The notes beneath the pieces are model-generated. The model had not been told where the DNA came from and searched no databases. It worked only from the letters and a program-made list of their open reading frames with translations. The translations under genes and the position numbers were made by a program. From Cutibacterium sp. (GTDB lineage Bacteria; Actinomycetota; Actinomycetes; Propionibacteriales; Propionibacteriaceae), in assembly GCF_030525615.1 (NCBI RefSeq), contig NZ_JAUNEJ010000002.1, forward strand, positions 124,001-188,000: a DNA stretch of 64,000 nucleotides. Reading direction: 5' to 3'. Positions 42,381 to 50,112 of the stretch are shown in pieces (positions within the stretch are counted from its first letter, which is position 1; each line of letters starts with the position of its first letter).

Positions 42381-43236
42381 GGCAGGGGCGTCTGGAACAG
42401 CGTCTGGAGCAGGCGTGTGTTAATGAACACGACGTTTCGGCCGACCTTCTCCTTGACGACCAACCCCGTGTCAGAGATCTCAGTGAGCCACCGGGCAGCA
42501 GTCTGGCGCTTGGCGAGGCCAGCCTCCACGACGTTGTCGATCCTGAGGTAGGGCTGCGAAAACAAGAGCCGGGTGAGCGAGGTAGCCGGTACCTTCGAAT
42601 TCACCGCACGGATCTCGTCCTGAATCGCGGCACGCATGGTGTCGGTGGTCTCGATGAGATCCAGGGTCCAGCGTGCTGTCGACTCCACGCCATCCAGCAT
42701 GAACAGGATCCACGGTTCCCAGGCATCTTCGCAAGTCACAGCGTTCAGTCGTTCGTAATAGGTGTCCTTGTGGCGCATGATGTGGCCGGACAAGTACAGG
42801 ATGGGTAGCTGCAGTAGGCCGGTCTCGATGAGGATGAGTATGTTGAGCACTCGTCCGGTGCGGCCGTTACCGTCGAAGAAGGGGTGGATTGCCTCGAACT
42901 GGTAGTGGGACAACGCCATCACGACAAGCGGGTCCAGTCCGTGGTCGCTGTGCAGGAAGCGCTCCCAGGCTGACAGGTGGTCGAGGATGACGTCCCTGCC
43001 TTCGGGTGGAGTGTAGATCCGGTTCCCCGTCATGGGATCGCCTATATAGGTGCCGGGCTGGTTGCGGATGATGGCCGTTCGCGCGTGGATGTGGGAGCAG
43101 ACCTCGACTGCGGTCTTGCTGGTGATGGGGCGAGCGGCGAGGGATTCGTCGCCTTGAGCACCGTCGGCGTCTCCACAACGCCTGATGGTGGGAGCGCAGG
43201 CAAATCCTGATACGGGCGATCAGGGTAGTTCCACAT
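42362..43236 (-). pseudogene. Fic-family AMP-transferase gene with internal deletion and frameshift
   Basis: Starts MWNYPDRPYQDLPALPPSGVVETPTVLKA in one frame. From there the sequence continues in another frame as GDESLAARPITSKTAVEVCSHIHARTAI and on through an intact Fic core, HPFFDGNGRTGRVLN, and a C-terminal winged helix (KRQTAARWLTEISDTGLVV). Related full-length Fic proteins carry about 60-80 residues between those points, including the inhibitory (S/T)xxxE(G/N) helix; here they are gone. The ATG at 43037 could still yield a 223-residue core without the inhibitory segment. Confidence 0.75.
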
Positions 43237-43368
43237 GGTCACAACGTAACCAGATCCAATGAACGTGTCGAAGAAAGCGACGAATTTCGACACGTTCCAT
43301 TGATGTGTCGATCAGATGGACACATTTGCGCTCGGGCCGGGCATCGCGAGGCTGCTGCATCATGCCTG

Positions 43369-43805
43369 TCAGCTGACGTCCTGGTACATGAACTCAACAT
43401 TGATGTTGGGATCAATACCTTCCGCAATCCCGCAGTAGAACTTCTCGTTACTGTGGTTGATGAACTTGAACGGGTCCCGCCACCCTGACGGAGTGGGGTT
43501 CTTGCGCGTGATCTCGACAGCTTTGCCGTCGACGCCAAGGTGAGTGTCATGAGCATACTGAATGAACGGGGTCTTCTTTTTGTCCCAAAGCTCAGGACCA
43601 CTGAGGGTGCTGGCCTGGTTCTTCCGCAGGATGCCCTACATCCGCATGCCGGGCAGGACGGCGTCTCCCCGAGCTCCATGGACTTCACGACACGACGATC
43701 GGTCACCTTCTCAGAGGTGCCGATCAGATCGCCGAGCCAGATCCCGTCCTGATGAGACCGCCAGATGATCGTTCCGCACTCAGTGAGAAGGCCAGCAAGC
43801 AGTCA
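43369..43805 (-). pseudogene. Degraded gene with a CxxC motif, unrecognised
   Basis: Two frames form one protein-like sequence: TECGTIIWRSHQDGIWLGDL and on to GETPSCPACG, then after a shift and a stop, ILRKNQASTLSGPELWDKKK and on to NVEFMYQDVS before a final stop at 43369. Composition and codon use are coding-like, but no start codon serves the first part. The CPACG looks like half a zinc ribbon. I do not recognise the family; a restriction or DNA-processing protein is possible. Confidence 0.5.
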
Positions 43806-43936
43806 GATGACAACTCGGGCGAAAAGCTGCAGGAAGCTAAGTATCTCCGGTCCCCACACCTAGCTCTGTTGCCGGGAACACGACGTCAACTACACCCCTC
43901 CGCTCGGGGCGACAACATGCGCGTATCGTTGAATAT

Positions 43937-43966
43937 TTGAGACTCCATCTCGCAGGATGGTACTGT
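43937..43966 (+). promoter_or_regulatory. Candidate promoter of the sulfate assimilation operon
   Basis: TTGAGA (43937-43942) and TACTGT (43961-43966), 18 bases apart, end 61 bases before the poly-cysteine leader ORF. Chosen by inspection. Confidence 0.4.
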
Positions 43967-44026
43967 TCCATCATCGATGGCTCGCAGGTGCGAGCTGGTG
44001 ACACGAGACCTTGGAGAAGAGGACCT

Positions 44027-44056
44027 ATGCGCATGCGAATGTGTTGCTGTCGCTGA
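44027..44056 (+). CDS. Leader peptide MRMRMCCCR (probable cysteine attenuator)
   Basis: A nine-codon ORF with TTGGAGAAGAGG upstream encodes three consecutive cysteines and then stops. It lies about 365 bases before sir, the first gene of cysteine synthesis in this operon. Poly-cysteine leader ORFs act as cysteine-responsive attenuators of sulfur genes in mycobacteria: ribosomes stalling at the Cys codons when Cys-tRNA is scarce raise downstream expression. The sequence and position fit that role; the mechanism in this leader is inferred. Confidence 0.7.
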   Translation: MRMRMCCCR

Positions 44057-44113
44057 CAAGCGGCTCCAATCCACGCGTGCGTATCCCTGCCCCCTCATCA
44101 CCAAGGACCATCC

Positions 44114-44296
44114 ATGACCGTGTCCGCAACGGGTGTCACCACTGACATCCCCATTGCCCGGAATTGCCTGCCAGGCCGTTTGACTTCCTACGTTGGCGAC
44201 AAAAACGCCGCTGATCCCGTCGAGGCTATGGCTCACATCACCCGCCGACGACCAATTCTTCTCAACCCCGAGCGTTCTGCAGAGGACTTTTATTAG
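44114..44296 (+). CDS. Possible 60-residue ORF in the sir leader
   Basis: ATG with AAGGA nine bases upstream, running to a TAG at 44294-44296. The product (MTVSATGVTTDIPIARNC...) has no recognised motif, signal or hydrophobic segment. It could be a second leader ORF between the cysteine attenuator and sir, a remnant, or chance. Confidence 0.3.
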   Translation: MTVSATGVTTDIPIARNCLPGRLTSYVGDKNAADPVEAMAHITRRRPILLNPERSAEDFY

Positions 44297-44420
44297 CGAA
44301 CATAAAAACGATACAGCATCAGTTTGAATACAATCGGCAAATCCGTCCTACGTGCCGCTTACGAAAAACTAGACCGGATTGTCTGCCACCGGACAAACCA
44401 GGAAAGGGAATTCACCCACC

Positions 44421-46112
44421 ATGACCACCGCCACCAAGGAACCGCGCAAGCGTCGCGCACCGAAGTCACAAGGACAATGGCTTATCGACGGCACCAAACC
44501 ACTCAACGACGATGAACGAATCAAGCAGGAAGACGCTGGATTTGCCGTCAAGCAGCGCGTTATCGACATCTATTCCAAGAAGGGATTCGATTCCATCCCC
44601 GCTGATGACCTGGCCCCCCGGTTCAAATGGATAGGCCTGTACACCCAGCGTCGCCAAGACATGGGCGGTGAACAGACCGGGGTCAAGTCCAACGCCGAGC
44701 TGCAGGACAAGTACTTCATGCTGCGCGTCCGACTCGACGGTGGCCAACTCACCACTGAGGCGGTTCGCACCCTTGGGGAAATTAGCCGTGACTTTGGCCG
44801 CAATACCGCAGACTTCTCCGACCGCCAGAATATCCAGTTCCACTGGGTTCATATTGAAGACGTCCCGGAGATCTGGGATCGCCTGGCCACAGTTGGCCTC
44901 GATACCAACTTTGGCTGCGGTGATGTACCGCGCGTCATCCTCGGCAGCCCCGTTGCCGGAGTTGCCGCCGACGAAATCATCGACGGTACGCAGGCAATTC
45001 GTCGTATCAAGGAGGAATACCTCCGTCCCGACGAAAACGGCAACAACGAATTCGTCAACCTTCCCCGAAAGTACAAGTCCGCCATCTCCGGTAGTCCCCG
45101 CCTGGACGTCACCCACGAAATCCAGGACATCGCCTTCGTCGGCGTCAATCACCCCGAACACGGACCCGGCTTTGATGTGTGGGTTGGCGGTGGATTATCC
45201 ACCAATCCCATGCTGGGCCAGCGACTTGGAGCGTGGGTCTCCCTCGACGAAGTACCCGAAGTATGGGCAGCGGTATGTCGGCTATTCCGCGATTATGGCT
45301 ACCGTCGACTGCGCAACCGCGCCCGGCTGAAGTTCCTGGTGGCGCAGTGGGGCGTAGAAAAATTCCGCAAGGTACTCGAAGATGACTACCTGCACCGCAA
45401 GCTCATTGACGGGCCAGCCCCGGAGCCGTGGGAGAAAGATCGAGACCACGTTGGTGTCCATAAGCAAAACGACGGGCTCAACTATGTTGGCGTTAAGGCA
45501 GTTGTTGGCAGAGTACCGGGCACTGATCTTATCAAGCTTGCTGACGTCGCTGAGAAGCACGGGGTCAGTCGAATCCGCACGTCAGTGATGAAGGAACTCA
45601 TCCTGCTCGACGTTGCCGATGACGAGGTTGATAGCTTGCTGGCTGACCTCGATGAAATTGGGCTGTCCGCCACCCCCTCGGCCTTTCGTCGCGGCGTTAT
45701 TTCCTGCACCGGATTGGAGTTTTGCAAACTGGCTCTGGTCACCACACGTCAACGAGCAGCTGCGCTGGTTGAGGAGCTTGAAGAGCGTATCGGCGACCTG
45801 GACGTGCCCATCACTATCTCACTCAACGGCTGTCCAAATGCCTGCGCTCGTACCCAGATTGCCGATATCGGTCTGAAAGGGCAGATCGTTACTGATGATG
45901 ACGGCAACCGCGTCGAGGGCTTCCAGGTCCATCTCGGCGGCGCACTGGGGTTGGACGCGAACTTCGGGCGCAAACTGCGCGGACACAAGGTAACTTCAGC
46001 GCAGCTGGGCGACTATGTTGTGCGACTAATTACTCACTACAAGGAGCAGCGAGAGCCTGGAGAGCAGTTCCGTCACTGGGTGGCACGCGCGGATGAAAGT
46101 GATCTGCAGTGA
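44421..46112 (+). CDS. sir: Ferredoxin-dependent sulfite reductase (NirA/Sir family)
   Basis: 563 residues from the ATG at 44421 (a TTG at 44379 is also in frame). It reduces sulfite to sulfide with six electrons through siroheme and a [4Fe-4S] cluster. The four cluster/siroheme cysteines are in CTGLEFC (about 435) and NGCPNACAR (about 480). The two half-repeats carry FSDRQNIQFHWV and the Arg/Lys-rich substrate site. Sulfite rather than nitrite is inferred from the operon, which makes sulfite. Its stop overlaps the next gene. Confidence 0.92.
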   Translation: MTTATKEPRKRRAPKSQGQWLIDGTKPLNDDERIKQEDAGFAVKQRVIDIYSKKGFDSIPADDLAPRFKWIGLYTQRRQDMGGEQTGVKSNAELQDKYFMLRVRLDGGQLTTEAVRTLGEISRDFGRNTADFSDRQNIQFHWVHIEDVPEIWDRLATVGLDTNFGCGDVPRVILGSPVAGVAADEIIDGTQAIRRIKEEYLRPDENGNNEFVNLPRKYKSAISGSPRLDVTHEIQDIAFVGVNHPEHGPGFDVWVGGGLSTNPMLGQRLGAWVSLDEVPEVWAAVCRLFRDYGYRRLRNRARLKFLVAQWGVEKFRKVLEDDYLHRKLIDGPAPEPWEKDRDHVGVHKQNDGLNYVGVKAVVGRVPGTDLIKLADVAEKHGVSRIRTSVMKELILLDVADDEVDSLLADLDEIGLSATPSAFRRGVISCTGLEFCKLALVTTRQRAAALVEELEERIGDLDVPITISLNGCPNACARTQIADIGLKGQIVTDDDGNRVEGFQVHLGGALGLDANFGRKLRGHKVTSAQLGDYVVRLITHYKEQREPGEQFRHWVARADESDLQ

Positions 46113-46309
46113 CCTCAGATATCGGCAAACAGACCCCTCACGACACTCCCAACAGCGGGGCCATCATGTATTGCCCCTATTGCGCTGGTCAGGATCTCTG
46201 GCCAAATGCAGAAAACAGTGACGCATGGGAATGTAAAGAGTGTTGTCGCGTATTCACAGTGACATTGCATAGACATATTGCCCGGGAAGCAGAAAGGTGG
46301 GTTCAGTAA
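46109..46309 (+). CDS. Small Cys-rich protein, CysX-like
   Basis: 66 residues with two CxxC pairs, CPYC (about 22-25) and CKECC (about 43-47), a compact zinc-ribbon or iron-sulfur pattern. It sits between sir and cysH, overlapping sir by ATGA and ending one base before the cysH start. In Corynebacterium a small protein, CysX, occupies the same place and is thought to be a ferredoxin-like electron donor. Four or five Cys could bind one metal or cluster; which one cannot be told from sequence. Confidence 0.7.
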   Translation: MTSDIGKQTPHDTPNSGAIMYCPYCAGQDLWPNAENSDAWECKECCRVFTVTLHRHIAREAERWVQ

Positions 46310-47029
46310 ATGAGTACGGACGTGCTTGCGAATCCCGATACCGCTCAACGACTATCACAGCTGGCTCAGGACTGGGCTAGCAAGCTGGAAAACTACAGTG
46401 CCGGAGAGGTGTTGGCTTGGGGCGCAGAACACCTGCACACCCCTATGGCGGTGACCCTGTCCATGCAGGACACGGTGCTGGCAGAATTGGCGTCTCAGTA
46501 TGCACCGTCAGCAGATTTGGTTTTCTTGGACACCGGCTACCATTTCCAAGAAACACTCGATGTCGCCGATGCGGTCGAGCATCGCTATTCGAACCGCCTA
46601 CTGCGGGTTTTGCCAAAACAAACCCGCGCCGAACAGGATGCGCAATACGGCAAGGACCTATACAAAACCAATCCGACGCTGTGCTGTGACCTGCGTAAGG
46701 TGCAGCCATTAGCGGAAGCGAAGCTGCCCTATGAAGGCTGGGTCAGTGGCCTTAAGCGCGTCGACGCGCCGACACGCAGGAACACTCCGGTCTTGGAGCT
46801 GGACCACACCGGACGAATTAAGCTCAATCCACTGGCCAGCTGGACTAATGAGGACGTCGACAACTTCATTGCCGAGCACAACCTCATCATCCATCCGCTG
46901 ACAAAGCAGGGATATCCCTCCATCGGCTGTGCCACCTGCACGGCCAAGGTTGCTCCGGGCGCAGACCCACGATCGGGACGTTGGCAAGGAACCGAAAAGA
47001 CTGAGTGCGGGCTGCACTTGAACTTGTAG
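46310..47029 (+). CDS. cysH: Adenylylsulfate (APS) reductase CysH
   Basis: 239 residues. It reduces APS to sulfite with thioredoxin. The CC...CxxC set that ligates a [4Fe-4S] cluster is present (CCDLRKVQPL near 125 and GCATC near 205). This marks the APS-type enzyme rather than the cluster-free PAPS reductase, in keeping with the absence of an APS kinase in the operon. The catalytic cysteine is in the C-terminal TECGLHLNL. The upstream FLDTGYHFQETLD is the nucleotide-binding region. Confidence 0.94.
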   Translation: MSTDVLANPDTAQRLSQLAQDWASKLENYSAGEVLAWGAEHLHTPMAVTLSMQDTVLAELASQYAPSADLVFLDTGYHFQETLDVADAVEHRYSNRLLRVLPKQTRAEQDAQYGKDLYKTNPTLCCDLRKVQPLAEAKLPYEGWVSGLKRVDAPTRRNTPVLELDHTGRIKLNPLASWTNEDVDNFIAEHNLIIHPLTKQGYPSIGCATCTAKVAPGADPRSGRWQGTEKTECGLHLNL

Positions 47030-47042
47030 GAGAAACACGATA

Positions 47043-47942
47043 ATGACCACGCTCGACCCGCGACTAGCACAGTTAGAAGCGGAATCTATTGACATCATTC
47101 GCCAGGCTGCAGGGCAATTCGATCACACCGCTCTGTTGTTTTCCGGAGGTAAAGACTCGGTATTGGTCCTGGAGCTGGCCAAGCGCGCCTTCTCGCCGGC
47201 GCCAGTGCCAATGGAATTGCTGCACGTAGACACCGGGCACAACTTCCCGGAGGTTATTGAGTTCCGCGACAAGATCGCCGCTCAACCGGGAATTACCCTG
47301 CACGTGGCGAAAGTACAGGATTGGATTGACTCCGGTGTTCTCACCGAGCGTGCCGACGGCACCCGGAACCCGCTGCAGACCGTGCCCCTAGTAGAAACCA
47401 TTGCCGAACGCGGATATGACGCAGTACTCGGTGGCGCCCGACGCGATGAGGAAAAGGCACGAGCCAAGGAAAGAGTCTTTTCCGTGCGAGACACTTTTGG
47501 TGGCTGGGACCCTCGTCGGCAGCGTCCCGAATTATGGGGCCTCTACAATGGCCGCCATGCGCCTGGTGAAAATGTGCGAGTCTTCCCCATCTCCAACTGG
47601 ACAGAGGCCGATGTGTGGGCCTACATTCAGGCGCGCGATATCGAATTGCCATCTATTTACTACTCGCACCAGCGTCAAGTTTTTCGACGCAAAGGTATGT
47701 GGTTGGCACCAGGCGAATGGGGTGGGCCAAAAGACGGCGAGACACTTGAAACTCGCACCGTGCGATACCGCACTGTCGGTGATATGAGCTGCACTGGCGC
47801 AGTGGACTCCACCGCCGCTACAACAGCCGAGGTTATTGAGGAATTGCGCACCTCCAAACTCACCGAACGTGGCGCTACCCGAGCTGACGACAAACTCTCC
47901 GAATCTTCGATGGAAGACCGCAAGAAGGAAGGCTACTTCTGA
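47043..47942 (+). CDS. cysD: Sulfate adenylyltransferase subunit 2
   Basis: 299 residues. ATP pyrophosphatase domain with the PP-loop FSGGKDSVLVLELAKRAF (about 36-52), HVDTGHNFPEV, GGARRDEEKARAKER and the C-terminal MEDRKKEGYF that is nearly invariant in CysD. With CysN it makes APS from sulfate and ATP, driven by GTP hydrolysis. AGGAG before the ATG; the stop overlaps cysN. Confidence 0.96.
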   Translation: MTTLDPRLAQLEAESIDIIRQAAGQFDHTALLFSGGKDSVLVLELAKRAFSPAPVPMELLHVDTGHNFPEVIEFRDKIAAQPGITLHVAKVQDWIDSGVLTERADGTRNPLQTVPLVETIAERGYDAVLGGARRDEEKARAKERVFSVRDTFGGWDPRRQRPELWGLYNGRHAPGENVRVFPISNWTEADVWAYIQARDIELPSIYYSHQRQVFRRKGMWLAPGEWGGPKDGETLETRTVRYRTVGDMSCTGAVDSTAATTAEVIEELRTSKLTERGATRADDKLSESSMEDRKKEGYF

Positions 47943-49198
47943 TGAGTGCCCCCACCCGACAACGTCGCACCCTGCGACTGTGCACCGCCGGATCGGTCGA
48001 TGACGGAAAGTCCACGTTCGTTGGCCGTCTGCTTTATGACACCAAGAATATTCTGGCAGACCAGTATGAGGCCGTCGTGGCTTCCTCTCATGCCCGAGGT
48101 CAAGAAAACCCAGATCTGTCCCTCTTGGTTGACGGCCTGCGTGCCGAACGCGAACAAGGAATTACCATCGATGTGGCATACCGATACTTTGCCACCGATG
48201 TGCGCAGTTTTATCCTGGCCGACTGCCCAGGACACGAGCAATACACTCGCAATACCGTCACCGGAATGTCCACCGCAGAAGCGGTCGTCCTGCTGGTCGA
48301 CGCACGCAACGGAGTCGTCACCCAAACCAGACGTCACGCCACTGTTGCGGCGTTACTCGGGGTACGCCACGTCATCTTTGCAGTGAACAAGATTGACCTG
48401 CTGGATTACAACGAACAGGCTTTCCGGGCCATTGAGGCTGATCTTCAAGAATTGGCGCGACGACTACACCTGAAAAACACCGTCATAGTGCCGGTATCCG
48501 CCTTGGTCGGAGACAACATCGTTGAGCATTCCGACAACACGCCGTGGTATCACGGCGAGTCCGTGCTGGAGTTGCTGGAAAACCTGGACATTGCAGCTGA
48601 CGAGGAACGCGACGCCAGCAAATATCCACTTCGCCTGCCCATTGACTACGTTATCCGCGATCACGCCTCGGAGTTCCGGGGCTACGCTGGTCGGATCGCT
48701 ACTGGAAAAGTGGCTCTTGGGGATACCGTTGCCCTTCCCGGTGGCCGTTCGGCTGCCGTCGAACGGATAACCGTTGCCGGAGAGGACGTCACTTCAGCTG
48801 TGGCCGGTCAATCGGTGGCTGTGTGCCTCGACGATCACATCGACCTGGCTCGCGGCGATCTCATTTCCGACCAACCCGTCACGACAAAACGTCGCTTCTC
48901 GGCATTAGCAGTTCACCTATCAGATAAGCCGCTGACGACCCGCAAAGTTGTGGAGGTCCGCTACGGCGCGGCCTTGGTGCGCGGGCGAATCGCCTCCATT
49001 GACGCGCTGATCGACATCGACACGAGTCAACCAACGAGCGCCTCGGACCACCTGGAGGTCAACGACGTCGCAGAAGTGACTGTTGAGCTAGCACAGGAAT
49101 TACCGGTTGAACCATACCGCGTAGGCGGGCGCGTGGGGGCATTTCTCCTGATCGAACCAGGTACCGGAGACACCCTCACTGCGGGCTTGGTGCGCTAA
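47942..49198 (+). CDS. cysN: Sulfate adenylyltransferase subunit 1 (GTPase)
   Basis: 418 residues. EF-Tu-like GTPase: G1 GSVDDGKSTFVGRLL, G3 DCPGHEQYTRN, G4 NKIDLL, then two beta-barrel domains. The length matches CysN alone; there is no C-terminal APS kinase (CysC) domain. It couples GTP hydrolysis to APS formation by CysD. Overlaps both cysD and the chelatase gene. Confidence 0.95.
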   Translation: MSAPTRQRRTLRLCTAGSVDDGKSTFVGRLLYDTKNILADQYEAVVASSHARGQENPDLSLLVDGLRAEREQGITIDVAYRYFATDVRSFILADCPGHEQYTRNTVTGMSTAEAVVLLVDARNGVVTQTRRHATVAALLGVRHVIFAVNKIDLLDYNEQAFRAIEADLQELARRLHLKNTVIVPVSALVGDNIVEHSDNTPWYHGESVLELLENLDIAADEERDASKYPLRLPIDYVIRDHASEFRGYAGRIATGKVALGDTVALPGGRSAAVERITVAGEDVTSAVAGQSVAVCLDDHIDLARGDLISDQPVTTKRRFSALAVHLSDKPLTTRKVVEVRYGAALVRGRIASIDALIDIDTSQPTSASDHLEVNDVAEVTVELAQELPVEPYRVGGRVGAFLLIEPGTGDTLTAGLVR

Positions 49199-49917
49199 TG
49201 GCGCTGATCTTGCTGGCACACGGTTCACGCCACCGCGACACTGCGCCAGCCTTGGAGAAGGTGCGTCGTCAGGTGGCGTCCGTGTGCCCAGAACCAGTCC
49301 GACTGGCCTGGCTGAATCTGGCACAGCCGAGCCTGGAACGCGTCTGCGCCGAACTTGCTCAAGCGGGCCATACCCGGGCAGTAGCAGTTCCACTGCTGTT
49401 CACAGATGCGTTTCACGCCAGAATTGATGTGCCGCACCAGGCCGGCACCATTGGCCACCTCGACTTGACGACGACCGCCGGTCTGGGATTGGGCGAAGGT
49501 GTACGACAAGCGCTTATTACCCGGATTCACCAGGTGCAGCGGACATCAAGTGATGTGCTGATTATGGCAGTGGGGTCGTCCGATCCGGCAGCGAATCAGG
49601 ACGTCATTGATTTCGCCGCCCGGGTTCAACAGACAGTGCCCGGAAAAGTCACCGCAGGGTTCGTCGTGGGTACAGCCCCCGGGCCAAAAGGCCCCGCAGC
49701 AGTACAGGCAGCCGCAAAAACAGCGCGCGAGCGCGGTCGTGAACTCATTGTGGCACCTCTCTTCACCCTGCCAGGCCTGCTGTGGGACAAGGTGACGACG
49801 GTGGACAAGGTGACGACAGCACCCGCAGTGCGCTACGCCCAGCCGCTGGCAGAATTACTGACGCCGCTCATCATGTCTCGTTGGAATTCGGCGCAATCAG
49901 CGATGTGTCGTTGCTGA
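49198..49917 (+). CDS. Sirohydrochlorin chelatase-like protein, CbiX/SirB type
   Basis: 239 residues. ILLAHGSRHRDTAPAL at the N-terminus carries the metal-binding His of class II chelatases, and a second half-repeat is present (VGSSDPAANQDV; VAPLFTLPGLLWDKV). It would insert iron into sirohydrochlorin to make the siroheme that Sir needs, and the same gene position is CysY in Corynebacterium. Cobalt insertion for B12 is the alternative. A 15-base near-perfect direct repeat inside the gene gives DKVTTVDKVTTA (about 197-208). The start overlaps the cysN stop. Confidence 0.85.
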   Translation: MALILLAHGSRHRDTAPALEKVRRQVASVCPEPVRLAWLNLAQPSLERVCAELAQAGHTRAVAVPLLFTDAFHARIDVPHQAGTIGHLDLTTTAGLGLGEGVRQALITRIHQVQRTSSDVLIMAVGSSDPAANQDVIDFAARVQQTVPGKVTAGFVVGTAPGPKGPAAVQAAAKTARERGRELIVAPLFTLPGLLWDKVTTVDKVTTAPAVRYAQPLAELLTPLIMSRWNSAQSAMCRC

Positions 49918-50112
49918 GGTCTGTCGCTAAGGGCCAAGAGACAGGTATTCACCGAGCAGCGGTATGCCTTGTGCGCGACGACCAGGATTCGTGAGCGTCT
50001 CGCGCGAAAACCTTTCCGGCCCCATCCGAACGCGGATACTGTGCACGTGTTCACCGTCGAATGAAGCCGACGCAGCGAGGCGGCTCGTCGCATAACCGGG
50101 AAGAAGGTACGG

